Assembly (NCBI RefSeq): GCF_030247195.1 | Contig: NC_080672.1 | Span: 89,553,113-89,617,112, forward strand | Source of the DNA: Topomyia yanbarensis | Taxonomy: Eukaryota > Arthropoda > Insecta > Diptera > Culicidae | Reading direction: 5' to 3' | DNA: 64,000 bases | In this document: positions 49,127 to 61,200 of the stretch, in pieces | How the letters are laid out: each line of letters begins with the position of its first letter | Position numbering within the stretch: position 1 is the stretch's first letter | Notes under the pieces: generated by a model | The model's database searches: none | Told to the model about the DNA's origin: nothing | Seen by the model: only the letters and a program-made list of their open reading frames with translations | Position numbers and translations under genes: made by a program

Positions 49127-51240
49127 GACAGTTGATAGGAAAGTAATCGAAAAAACTGCAGTGTTACGCTTTTTGATTAACCGTCTATCTGCTGTTAAGC
49201 CAGTACCAGATACTGAGGAGACGATATAGAAACAAAATCCATGACTTATTAGTTGCTGTTTTCCACCGAAAAACACCGGTGAAGTGGAATGCGTCCACCA
49301 CATACAACACCGACGAAATCCACTGCCACGGGGTTTTTCAACGAAAAATAACATAAGTTACAGTTATTTGTGCCGTTCACACGCAGAAACGGTTATCATG
49401 GTCAGAAATTTGGCATCATATTTTTTCACGAGAATCAAGACCAATTCCTTTCACCTCCCATAAAAATATTTCGACTGCATCGTGACCCATTTTTCTTCTG
49501 CTCCACAGTTTATGCCCCACGACTGACCCTACGGGGTCAACCGCTGAAGAGCGCAGTTCATTTCCAATTTCATCTGCGATTAAATTTGAGCGCCTGCCGA
49601 GTAGGTATGCAGGACACAGGCAGACGGGGAAAAATTCTCAGAAATCGTTCCCCGAAATGATTCAATAAAGATAAATATCTCGCGAATGGTGTACTCGTCG
49701 AGACGAACATCATTAATCAAATTCGGATTTCTTCGCGCTCGAATTATTCTCCCAGGCGGCGCTCTCGCCTGGTGCCCAATTTATGAACCGGTAGGTACGC
49801 ACTGCTTCGCGGAGCAACAGAAAAAAATGCGGGCATTCCACGGTTAATTCTTTTTCGCGTTATTGTTTCAAACTTTTCCGAGTGCTGCAGCCTACAGCAG
49901 CTAATAAACGGCTTATTATGGAATCATGAATATCTGCAACCATCGTCATCATCATCCTCTTTCTCATCTGCCGATCTATCGGCTAGACCAGCTAGAACAA
50001 TCCGAGCCACAAACCTCGGCAAAGATGACGTCGAAGTCGTGGGCTTGATCATGCACACTCAGAGCTCCATCAACTTGACTACAGCTCACAATTCCACAAA
50101 AGGTGATTTGATTGAGTGAACATTCGTTTCTTTTGTGTGGCTTTTCGAGCCGCGGCGGCGGCGACGGCGACGGCGAAGTGCAATTTGTGCTCACAATCAC
50201 ATGAAATTCTTGCTTGTCAAACCGGAGCATTGCGCCGCACCACAGCATTGTCTCCGACGAAGAAAGCAATGATATGTCTCACTCCCAGTTCGGGCTAAAA
50301 TCGTGATGAAACTCTCCGAAAGGCCGAAAAAGAGCTGGTCTTTCTTCTTCTATAATTTCGCTCAATGTAATTTGATTGGATTTGATTTGATTTGATCTTT
50401 GTTCGCAACGAAAAAGGTTTGAGGGAGAAATTTGAAGCTTGTTGCTTGACCGTAGAATCTCGTGCGCTACAGACAAAGATCCGCATTGAACAAGCATCGA
50501 CGAAATACCTTCGCCAAGTTCGAGATATTGGTCATGAAAGTTCGGCCCGGTCGCCATCGATCGACTCAATCACCCACTTTTCCGAACCATACGGGCTCGA
50601 GAAGATTGTGACGACGGGAGATGGTCGATCAAGTGTCAGAGATATCCCCGTTGAATGGTACCGCGCGAATGGTCAACGTGAGTCAACAGATTTTCGCTTT
50701 GTTTCGTCCCGTGGCCTCTTGGAGTTGGGTTGATGACGCACCGCTTCGTGGGGACTCGCGTTTCTTGTTGCTCGAGTTGACGTGCCGATATTATAGGGCG
50801 GCGGCAGCAGTCCAACGAAATGATATGACCTGGCTCTGTAGCAACCAATGCGGGAGGCGTTGCTGTTGTTGAAAGGATGGGTGAGCGGAAATGGGGAGAA
50901 GGGAGTTGTTTTTGATCGGTTTCACGATTTCAAGATTATGAAATTGAAGGCCCACAGCGTTTAGGCTTGTGGCGCGTAAGTCGAGTAGAGTCGACAGGAG
51001 ATGGTCTTTATATAGCTGCCGAGATGAGCTAATTTGGAAGTCATGGGATGAGTTTGGTATCGTGGTGGTAAGCCACTCTATGGGGGTCGAAGCGTAACCA
51101 AACTGACCGATGCGATTGACGTAATGGGCATATTACTAAAGTTAGGAAATCGCAAAAAACGGGTTCTAAGAGTAAACATTTTCAACCAGATTAGTAGGAT
51201 GTTTTAAAGGGGTAGAAGAAGTTGGTGTCAGTTTATTTGT
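49127..51240. other. Single-copy-looking DNA block
   Basis: Composition is balanced and no part repeats in the window. It includes a GCG/ACG-rich run (50149-50178) and short tandem 'tttgattt' words near 50370-50395. The sub-block 49670-49990 is rich in ATTA/TAAT words. Short frames on both strands overlap and have no domains. Confidence 0.4.
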
Positions 51241-51261
51241 TATTATTATATTTACTGTTCC

Positions 51262-51346
51262 TTAACTGCCCATGATCGCATATTTGTCCCGTTTTCTATG
51301 GGATTTCCTATCTTTATGGGACTGATTTGCGATCATGGGAAGTTAA
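51262..51346. mobile_element. 85-bp TTAA-flanked hairpin element
   Basis: TTAA at 51262-51265 and 51343-51346 flank CTGCCCATGATCGCATA and its near reverse complement. The whole element folds into one hairpin. It is the smallest of the TTAA-flanked elements here. Confidence 0.65.
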
Positions 51347-52162
51347 GTGAATTCATTAGGAGCATCCAAATACGATACTCAATTTCAGTCAGCAGTTTAT
51401 GAAAATAATTAATATTAGCTTGTCGAAAAAATAGATATTCAAGTAGGCCATTTGAAGCTGCGGTCGCAAAACGATCTTCTTAGTCACTGAAAAGTAAATA
51501 AACTTGACGTTATGCAAGGTGGAGTGTCAGCAACAATGTATTGTACCCATCATCTAGTGCCCAATTTTCGATCAGCATCCAAATAAAGCAGTGGTACAAG
51601 AAATCGGTTCAGTGGGAAAAGAATTCAATTGAATCGTATAAGGACATTGTCGTCAAGAAAGCAGTAGGAATAAAAATTACGGGATGAAATAGACGCATTG
51701 ATTTCGGTTAAGCTGAAGATGTCGATGGCTACGAGAGTTGATCGCAGTATGAATGTTCGTCCTTATGGCAGTCCTAGCACATTAAACTGTACCAGAATAA
51801 TAGAGAATTACAAGTATCGCTGGGTTACAAATATACCCCAGACAACCGTTCTAAGGTTAACCAACTTTTTATGTGAAAAACATATGAACTTCACGCATCG
51901 TTCTTCGTAGATGCAATGATTTATCTTTTCGGCCATATAACGGAAACCCAAGCTGCCGTAATAACAATTAATGTTTTTTTGTAGTTTTATAGCCCTTCAT
52001 AAAATTTAGATTGCACTTGTAGCATGCTATAAAACTTCAATTGTTTACTTGCGTCATTACATTACTTCAACAAGCCACCGACGACAAGGATTCGTAGAAG
52101 TGGTGACAGCAAACCACCTCGAGGACATCAACAGACACTCAGTTTCCTTATCTCGACTTATC
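51347..52162. repeat. Unassigned DNA with a short dispersed repeat
   Basis: The stretch 51930-52050 ('tttagattgcacttgtagca', 'tgctataaaactt') resembles 63170-63245 ('catagattgtacttatag', 'tgcaataaaact'). The rest has no recognised feature. Confidence 0.4.
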
Positions 52163-52889
52163 TTAAGGGGTCATATACAAAGTTGTGGCGAAAAAGTGAG
52201 GGAAGTTCGTGATTTTTTTAAAGCGTTTTATGCAAATTTTATTTGAAAAAGCGAAAAAGAATTCGTTAGTAGTATTATCGAAGTTCGAAAAAAACTGATT
52301 GAATTAAAAAAATATTCAAGGTTGGTGAAGTTACGTGTTTTTGGCAGAGGTTTGCGGTGAACGCTCTCCAAGCCGAACAGCTCAACAGAAATCAAAAAAG
52401 TAAAAAGATTATTGAAGAAAAATGGATTGTGGTGTACTTGAACGGATCGGTTTCCCAATAAAAAAAATTTTCTGATAAAAAAAAACATGTTGACCAAAAA
52501 ATTGAGTTTTTGGTGTAGAAAATTTTAAACAAAAATTCATTGCAAAGAATCGAAAATAATTGGATGAAAATGTAACCGTTTAAGTACACCAGAATATTAA
52601 TATAAACAATTGAAAAAAAAATTATGAAGATCGGATGAATAGTTTTTGAGATATCACGTTCACCGCAACGCTACTTTTCAAAAACATAGTTCCGAGATAA
52701 TTGCGTTTAATGTTTTGTGTTACCTTCACTCGTGGAAGAACCTGCACGCTTCGAAAGGCTGTAGTTTGAACTCTTGTGCTCCGATCTGGATGAAATTTCG
52801 CACAGATATTTTCAAAAGTATGTACTTTCAGAATATTCAATAATTTTTTTTCAGTTTTTTGAGTTCCAACTTTGTATATAACCCCTTAA
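52163..52889. mobile_element. TTAA-flanked MITE
   Basis: TTAA at 52163-52166 and 52886-52889 flank GGGGTCATATACAAAGTTG and its near reverse complement. The interior is AT-rich and non-coding, with similarity in layout to 57295-57640. Confidence 0.82.
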
Positions 52890-53149
52890 CGATGAACACT
52901 GATGCCGGTTGCTAAGCATTGCGTGCATCCAGTTTGTGATATATGAATGTATTCCATGACCTTAGGCGGCTTCCAAAATGGATTCGAAAAACACTTTGTA
53001 AAAAGCACCTTCAATATCAAGAAAAACTCCTGAATTTGATTGCTTTTGCGAAAAAATCTTTTTAAATGTTGTAGACAGATTTGTGTAATAGAGTAACACT
53101 ACTCCCGCTGATATATATTTTGCATTGCATGCAGCGGGTGCTCGCCTAA
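52890..53149. other. Unassigned DNA
   Basis: Probably continues the decayed retrotransposon to the right, but no motif is clear. Confidence 0.3.
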
Positions 53150-53960
53150 GCTAACAGCCAACTTAAATGCCTCCGAGCCGTCCCTTCGCCTGCGATTCCC
53201 AGCTCTTCTACCCATTTTTTGAGTCGAACAACTTCGGTATTCCACCACTTTGAGCAGGCATAACTTGAAGTGGACAAGCCTTTTGGTATGCTGTTATTAT
53301 TTTTGAGTTAGTTTTATCCATGAAGACACTTGAAGAAAAAATCGTCGGAAGATATCCATGAAACCTATATATTTGCCAACCGCTCTTCCTAGAGGTTCCA
53401 GTTCGTAGTGTTGGGATTGCGATATTTGACGATAACGATGTACGAGACGTATAAATAATCAAAGACGATGCACTTATGATCAGATAACGACGGTTCAAGC
53501 TCGCTTGGTACGAGCTAGTTTACCAACTCATGTGTAATACTGTGAGTGCAGAGAGTTATATCTAACACCTCTTCTCTGCCAGGTCGTACAAATGTTGAGC
53601 AATTTTCTACATTAAGTATGTGCAAATTTGAATTAAGTATTCCATCAATTCGGTGCCTCTCAAATTGGTTCCTGGCTGCTCCAAATTATGTGATGGGCTT
53701 TTGCATCACCACCGATATTGAAGGGAAACCCATTTTTGTTACAGCACGATACATTCCTTTTGAAATCATCAGAAGATGACGGTTCATTATGCGGAAAATA
53801 TGCTGAACAATAGACGTATTTCTTGTTTATCTTGTCAACAGTCATATTGACCTTGGCAGTACAAATATCACGAGATGTGAGGTCGGATATAAGGCATGCG
53901 TCAATAGCACTATTCGCACTTATACATGCACGAGGCATTTCACGTGGATTTGCCATGCCA
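53150..53960 (-). pseudogene. Non-LTR retrotransposon endonuclease remnant
   Basis: Minus-strand frames read VYCSAYFPHNEP, then GGDAKAHHIIWSS, then REEVLDITLC and LSDHKCIVF in order. This is the APE-type endonuclease of Jockey- or LOA-type elements (GDxNAHH, DLTL and SDH blocks). Several stops and a frame change break it, and no reverse transcriptase follows. A WWN word (WWNTEVVRLKKWVEEL, about 53240-53190) marks the start of the linker. It is an old fragment, with the end lost near 53150. Confidence 0.75.
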
Positions 53961-54439
53961 TTCTTGTTGGAAAGCTACGAAGACGGGGTTAAGTAGCTTT
54001 CCAACATAGAAGTATCCTTTACGGAAATACTGTTATTGAATTAAAATTAAGCAAGCTTTTGAGACGAACTTTATACTCAATCCATGACTTACTAAATAAT
54101 TAAAATAGAGCCGTTCATAAACAATGATGGATTTTTGCCAATTTCCATCATAAAGAGTGTTAAAACATATTTCATATCGCATTGGTCTACCAATTTCTGT
54201 CCGTGTGGGGCGTACGTGGTCAGGATTTGTTGAGAAGAAAAGGAACCGCAATTGATGGCTTACTTGCACTTACAGTAGAAGAAAGTAAATAATCAGAGTA
54301 AGAAAGTCACCTTGTAACCTTTTCTACCCACTGTACATCGTCATTAAATTACAACGGACCAATTTTTTAAAATATGTCTATACAAAAGTAGATAGTTAAT
54401 ATAGTATAGTATAGTGCTAGTGCTTAAACTTGCTGTTAA
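53961..54439. other. Unassigned DNA
   Basis: No feature recognised. Confidence 0.3.
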
Positions 54440-55013
54440 ACATGACGAATTTCGCGCCAACTCGAACAAATGTTGGCAGCACCCTCTCAGATTTTAATGA
54501 AACTTTCTGTACATAAAAAATTTGTCACAAAAAGCCACTTTGCATACTTTGTTTTTTCAAAAATGATCTAGACTGTCTTTTGAAAAGGGCCAAACTTTTC
54601 TTTAGCAATTTTTTTAAAACGGCTATTGTCTAAAAATGACAAGTCCTACAAAAAATGTTGCAGGGGTGATTTTCACAAAATTAGTCAAATTTTCGAATAC
54701 AAATATTGAAAAAATTCTTCATTGACTCCTACACTGAAAAAAATCGATTTTAGAAATTTAAAGTCGATTTACAAAAAAAAAACCATTTTTGATTTGGATG
54801 AAATTTTATTCCAAGGTAGGAAATTATGTTCCCTACCTACCGTCAAAAACTCAAGTTTGATACTTTTAAAACTGATTTTTTTCAGTGTATTTTTATCGAA
54901 AATTAAACCAATGAAAGTCATAATCATCTCAGAATCCATTTTCCCAGCTGCTAGTTGCCTGGTATATGCAAAAAGTATCAGTAACGAATTTGATATATAT
55001 TCATAACAAACTT

Positions 55014-56606
55014 GACTGGAAGACTGGAAGAGATTGGAAGAGACTGGAAGGCACTGGAAGAGACTGGAAGAGACTGGAAGAGACTGGAAGAGACTGGAAG
55101 AGACTGGAAGGCACTGGAAGAGACTGGAAGAGACTGGAAGAGACTGGAAGAGACTGGAAGGCACTGGAAGAGACTGGAAGAGACTGGAAGAGACTGGAAG
55201 AGACTGGAAGGCACTGGAATAGACTGGAAGAGACTGGAAGAGACTGGAAGAGACTGGAAGAGACTGGAAGAGACTGGAAGAGACTGGAAGAGACTGGAAG
55301 AGACTGGAAGAGACTGGAAGAGACTGGAAGGCACTGGAAAAGACTGGAAGAGACTGGAAGAGACTGGAAGAGACTGGAAGAGACTGAAAGAGACTGGAAC
55401 AGACTGGAAGAGACTGGAAGAGACTGGAAGAGACTGGAAGAGACTGGAAAAGACTGGAAGAGACTGGAAGAGACTGGAAGAGACTGGAAGGCACTGGAAG
55501 GCACTGGAAGAGACTGGAAGAGACTGGAAGAGACTGGAAGAGACTGGAAGAGACTGGAAGAGACTGGAAGAGACTGGAAGAGACTGGAAGAGACTGGAAG
55601 AGACTGGGAGGCACTGGAAGAGATTGGAAGAGACTGGAAGAGACTGGAAGAGACTGGAAGAGACTGGAAGAGACTGGAAGAGACTGGAAGAGACTGGAAG
55701 AGACTGGAAGAGACTGGAAGAGACTGGAAGAGACTGGAAGAGACTGGAAGAGACTGGAAGAGACTGGAAGAGACTGGAAGAGACTGGAAGAGACTGGAGG
55801 AGACTGGAAGAGACTGGAAGAGACTGGAAGGCACTGGAATAGACTGGAAGAGACTGGAAGAGACTGGAAGAGACTGGAAGAGACTGGAAGAGACTGGAAG
55901 AGACTGGAAGAGACTGGAGGAGACTGGAAGAGACTGGAAGAGACTGGAAGAGACTGGAAGGGACTGGAAGAGACTGGAAGAGACTGGAAGAGACTGGAGG
56001 AGACTGGAAGAGACTGGAAGAGACTGGAAGAGACTGGAAGAGACTGGAAGAGACTGGAAGAGACTGGAAGAGACTGGAAGAGACTGGAAGAGACTGGAAG
56101 AGACTGGAAGAGACTGGAAGAGACTGGAAGAGACTGGAAGAGACTGGAAGAGACTGGAAGAGACTGGAAGAGACTGGAAGGCACTGGAATAGACTGGAAG
56201 AGACTGGAAGAGACTGGAAGAGACTGGAAGAGACTGGAAGAGCTCTTCCAGTCTCTTCCATTTTTCCAAGAGACTGGAAGAGACTGGAAGAGACTGGAAG
56301 AACTGGAAGAGACTGGAAGAGACTGGAAGAGACTGGAAGAGACTGGAAGAGACTGGAAGAGACTGGAAGGGACTGGAAGAGACTGGAAGAGACTGGAGGA
56401 GACTGGAAGAGACTGGAAGAGACTGGAAGAGACTGGAAGAGACTGGAAGAGACTGGAAGAGACTGGAAGAGACTGGAAGAGACTGGAAGAGACTGGAAGA
56501 GACTGGAAGAGACTGGAAGAGACTGGAGGAGACTGGAAGACAGGAAGACTGGAAGACTGGAAAACTGGAAGGCTGGAAGACTGGAAGGCTGGAAGACTTG
56601 AAGACT
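55014..56606 (+). repeat. 10-bp satellite array, unit AGACTGGAAG (~159 copies)
   Basis: About 1.6 kb of head-to-tail AGACTGGAAG. Most units are perfect; variants include gcactggaag, gcactggaat, agactggagg and agattggaag. The plus strand is about 80 per cent purine. Register shifts occur after 56260, and at the right end units decay to 9-bp spacing. Because ten is not a multiple of three and no unit contains a stop, every frame on both strands is open, giving spurious long frames. Confidence 0.97.
56225..56260. repeat. 36-bp perfect palindrome inside the array
   Basis: Two units are inverted around a central GAGCTC, giving 18-bp perfect arms, followed by 'atttttccaag' before the array resumes in the original orientation. 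Confidence 0.9.
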
Positions 56607-56643
56607 GTTGTTCATTTGTTCCTCTCAAAACTGATAAATTTCT

Positions 56644-57105
56644 AAAATTTATTTTATGTCTGATGGAGCAGCAGCACAATACAAAAATAAAAAAAACTTC
56701 GCAAGCTTGTGTAGATTCCAGTCAAAGTATGAGTTAAGCGCAGAATGGCATGGAAAAGGACCCTGTGATGCCATTGGTGGCACTCTCAAGCGAATGGCAA
56801 AAAGAGCCAGTCCTGCTCGCGACTATAGAAATACCATAACAACACCCCGATAGTGATATAACTGGGCAGTTCAACAAACTGATAAAAATATCACAAAATT
56901 AATTGTCTGCTACATATTCACTGAACAGTACAACAAAATGTCAGAAGAACTCGAAGAGCTGTATAATAACTCCAAAACAATATCTGGAACTCAAAAACTC
57001 CACAGTTTTGTGCCTATTCCTAGTGGAGTAGTAGAGACGAAAAGGTATTCTAATTCAGAAGATGAACCAAAAATATTTTCCTTGTATAAAAATAATACAA
57101 AATAG
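56644..57105 (+). pseudogene. Transposase-like gene, C-terminal part, decayed
   Basis: One frame from 56644 reads KIYFMSDGAAAQYKN, then WHGKGPCDAIGGTLKR, two adjacent stops at 56851-56856, and then continues in the same frame (YNWAVQQ ... SGTQKLHSFVPIP) to a stop at 57103-57105. I recognise the SDGA-QYKN and HGKGxCDxxGG blocks from uncharacterised insect and cnidarian proteins of probable transposon origin, in which SDG may hold a catalytic Asp of an RNase H-like fold; that role is inference. A stretch usually found before HGKG (a WHFFATS-type word) is shortened to WHGKG. The N-terminal part is missing where the satellite lies. Its place between the inverted repeats supports a transposase. 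Confidence 0.55.
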
Positions 57106-57294
57106 CATGCATGAAGATAGTTTTAAGACAAATGTTATATATAAAAATAAATAAATAATTATGTAAAATTCAATACATAATGTTGTGGTGGTAATTTCTT
57201 TCTCTGATTCTTCCTCAGCACTAAACAAGAAAATAAAGAAGTAATAATGGAATATTTGTTTAATGACATAAACTCTTATTAATGGGATTTTCGA

Positions 57295-57640
57295 TTAAGG
57301 AGTTACATACCTTTTAATGTTAAAAATGCCAAGAAAGTTTGAATTTACGTAAAGGAATGAAAAAAAAAAATTTAATAAAATTGATTAAGTAGTTTTTCGG
57401 TAATCGTGATCACGGAAAAACCATTTTTAGTAAAACGACATTTCGAGATAATCGAGTTTAAAATTTAAAATTACCACTGTTCTTGGTAGACGAAGCGCAC
57501 TAGGAAGCGCTGTAACATTCGATCTATTTCTCGGATCTCTAAAAAAATTTGGCAAAACATTCTCAAGGAGTTGTACTTTCAGATAAAGCAATATAAAAAA
57601 TTCGATTTTACGAAAAATGAAAAAGTAGTTAACTCCTTAA
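57295..57640. mobile_element. TTAA-flanked MITE nested in the Rep-A element
   Basis: TTAA at 57295-57298 and 57637-57640 flank GGAGTTACATACC and AAGTAGTTAACTCC (inverted GGAGTTA termini). The interior is AT-rich and resembles 52163-52889 in layout. It separates the decayed gene from the right inverted repeat and so inserted later. Confidence 0.75.
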
Positions 57641-58208
57641 TAAAAATATGCCTTGTTGCTAAATTAGACAACATCTTACAAAACAAGTTTTATTGGAGTC
57701 TGCGATGATTATGACTTTCATTGGTTTAGTTTTCGATAAAAATGCACCGAAGAAAACAAATCAGTGTGAACAAGGAAAAGTTTTTTTCAAACAACTTTTT
57801 TTCCTTGAAAGTGCCCAACTTGAATTTTTGACGGTAGGTAGGAAAAATAACTAGTTATCTTGGAACAAAATTTCATCCAAATCAAAAATGAAATTTGAAA
57901 TCGATTTTTTCAGTGTAGGAGTCAATGAAGATTTTTTTCAATATTTTTATTCGAAAATTTGACTACTTTTGTGAAAATCACTCCTGCAACATTTTTTTGT
58001 AGGATTTGTCATTTTTAAACTATAGCCGTTTAAAAAAAAATTGGTAAAAAAGTTTGTCCCTTTTCAAAAGACAGTCTAGATCATTTTTGGAAAAACAAAT
58101 TATGTAAAGTGGCTTTTTGTGACAAAGTCTTCATGTACAGAAAGTTTCATTAAAATCTGACAGGGTGCTGCCAACTCTGAATACGATTTGGCGCGAAATT
58201 CGTCACAT

Positions 58209-61200
58209 GCATGTAAGTTTCAGCGCTGAAAGTTTCTGACAAATCTTAAACTTTGCAGAAATGTTTTATTTGAACCTAACATCATTGTGTTACATCGGTT
58301 TGAAACCAGTACTCCCCTCATAAATAAAATCAAAGCAACAACCTATTAGTGGTTTCCATAAAAAAAATTTCTTTCATCACGACCCAACTTGAACATACCC
58401 CCATGCGTATCCACATCAGAGTCCTCCATGGGCGAAAATAATTGATGAAATCCAATTATTTTCCTTGTGGGGCTGCCAAATCCTCACCCCCACAAAACCT
58501 GCTCGGCCGCTTGTGCTGCCCAATTTTTCCAAGAAACCCGAGAACAACCAACGAGCAACTCTTTAGCTCAGCCTTTTGCTGCAATGAACCCATCACCCAC
58601 ATACACACCACTCATTCGTGGTAGCGGACAGCAGCATCTGAAAACTGATGGCAACGCTGGTGGGGGAAAACTGTCAAAACAAGTTCTTTTGTTGGCCGCT
58701 ACATGCTTCATCGAACACCAGCCAGCAGACGGCGTTCTACGCTCGTCTCTCAACTTGCCTTCCGTTGTGAAGTTATGGCTTCTGACCCACCCACCTCCAA
58801 CCCAAGTTGATTGGGTGCGGGTTATATGTGTGTCTGTGTGTAGGTCTGCGCATTACGAGGAAAAACTTTGACCAAGATTCTTGGCCAGAGCCGAGAAAAT
58901 GCTTTGTAATCCACTACTGCCAGCTTTGCCACCCATTAACCCTTAAAAGACTTCACCCAACCAGCTGAGCATCGCCGGGAAAACTGGTACCAAGATCAAG
59001 GTTTAGCCGGACCATTCTTTCTACTTTTATACCTCCTTCCCCACGCTAGCAGACCACCCAGCACCCACATTAGTTCGAACATTGTTTTGACAGGGCACGC
59101 AGGGCATCTGACGATTATGAACGATGTCAGTGGGAAGGAATGACCACATACTGGATTGGAGCTAAAGTTTGTGGTGGTGAGTGAAATCAGACACGACTCT
59201 TGTCTCCCCATCCGTGCGGTTAGATTTCTTAGGAAAGCTCCAATTAAAGCAAGCCACGATATACCTAATCACGTTGTCATCCAATTTCCAAAAACCCCAA
59301 CTTGTATAACAAATTGGTGGTATGTTAATTTGAAACCATGCTGATTAGTGTCGTTTGACATGTCAACAGATCATGTGTGGGTTTTTGTTTCGTTTTTTTT
59401 TCTGAAATATCAATCCGATAACGAGCCGTTAAGTTTTCTTCCTGATTACGGAGTGGTTGGTGGCTGCTGCCGCTGCCACTGCTCCTCTCTCAAGGGTCGA
59501 CAGCCACTTGATAAGCGAGAAGATGAAGTGTGTTCTACTTTAATTGCCCCGGGAACCTACCGACAGCGAATGAACTATCCGCTATCGTTTCAAGTCTTTT
59601 AATGACCTTTTAGCATGGCATTACATAAAGCAAGGAAAAAAGTTTCCACTATGATGGCTTGGTGGCAGTAGAGGACAGTTTTGTTTTGCTTTCCTTCTAC
59701 TATCTCCGTACCTACATACTTGGGCGGGGCGGACGAGAAGGAAAGTCGGGTTAACGTACCGATGGATTGTCACAGGCGTGTGTCTTCAGGCGGATTGCGC
59801 AGATGTTTTCACTTGTCATGCTGGAGCACTTTGAAGTGGGAAGAAAAAGAGAAAAATGGTTTAAAGCGATAGGGTTTGAAATGTGATTCCCTTGTTAGTC
59901 CAAGTCATGGAGGAAATGTAACAAGCAAATGTTAATGTTTTGTGATTAGATATCGTGTAACTGAGTAAAGCAAAGACATGTTTCAGATTAAATTAATAAA
60001 AGCTGTTATAGTATAAGAGAAGTTATCTATTGATATATTATTGGTTTAGTACTTTAGTCAAGAAGCAAGTCCAACATTAACGCAGCTCTATCTCAAAAAT
60101 AACATCACATGTCCAAATCAAGTATATTGATTTTCTCCACTGGATTCCATCTGAAAGAGTGATCGTTCAAAGCACATCTCATGCAATATGCCGATAAGGC
60201 ACTGCCCAGTGCGCAGTGTGCACAATATTACTCTATCCCACAAAACTGTGTTTCCCCAGCCTGCCCCACAGTAATCACAATTAACTAACAACCAATCGAA
60301 CGAGTCAATCTAAGCGTCACTTCCAATATCCCATCATTGCTGACCGTTCATTCGGTACACACGACAGCCAACATATTTAGACCTCACTCGGTCTCTAATT
60401 ATCCGCCCATACATGTCACTTTCGTTCATTAAAACGCTTGACATCTAAGGAAACCAAAGCGATACCCCGTTCTGCGCGGTACCTATACATACCACCCGTC
60501 CTTGTTTGGTTCAAGCATATGACAAACCAATCGCGGTGACTGCTGCGACTAGCGGAATGGTGCAAAATTGGCTTCTGTGGCTACGTTCACTGCATATGGG
60601 TTGATTTACTCATTCTTCATTGATGATGGGGTGAAGGAATGCTACCATAGTACGACACTCGATGTTTTCGTCTCGAAGGCAATTGAAGAAAACGATTCGA
60701 TTAAATGGTGTTCAATAAATTAAAATAATTCATTTCAACACCGTAGAGAAATTCATGGCGGTCAAGAGCATCGGAATCGACCACCGGACCCGAGCATTAT
60801 CGACCATTGAAAACGGCAAGTGACAATTGATTGTACTACCAATTTATTCCTGCGACAAATACCTCCCATCAAAGCTGAAATTAATTCGTTCGAATCCGAC
60901 TCAGTTCCACCCCAACAGGCTGCGATTCGTTTCAATCAAACCGAACGTCTTAATTCCTAATCTAAACCCTCGAATCTGCTGTGCTCCGAAACGGATTACA
61001 CTGATTAATCAGTTCATCGCTACCCACCCGGTCAAGCGTAACGAGACTTGGTCGAATTTTCACCCGCACTCACTCTGACTACGTGGTACGAAGGCAAGTA
61101 GCTCGCATCCTCGGTCCCGTTCCAGAAGGTTTCGAACCGAACCTCAATTCATCATTGGCGTCAATTAATGGTATTCTTTTATGGTCTCAGCCACCTCTAC

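Larger units (their letters stand above)
54444..58204 (+). mobile_element. Rep-A TIR transposon carrying a satellite and a decayed transposase-like gene
   Basis: Both ends start GACGAATTTCGCGCCAA when read inward. The inverted repeats pair for about 500 bp (54444-54945 with about 57690-58204). ACAT on both sides (54440-54443 and 58205-58208) is a likely 4-bp target duplication. Inside, in order, are a short left unique stretch shared with copy 2, the 10-bp satellite, a decayed gene and a TTAA MITE. A 4-bp duplication with long inverted repeats is compatible with Sola2-like or Chapaev-like elements, but I cannot assign a superfamily. Confidence 0.75.

Noticed and set aside
54769..56679. Long minus-strand frames (up to 636 codons) and plus frames (408, 276 codons) across the satellite
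   Set aside because: They are forced by a 10-bp unit without stops; all six frames are open and the peptides are simple 10-residue repeats.
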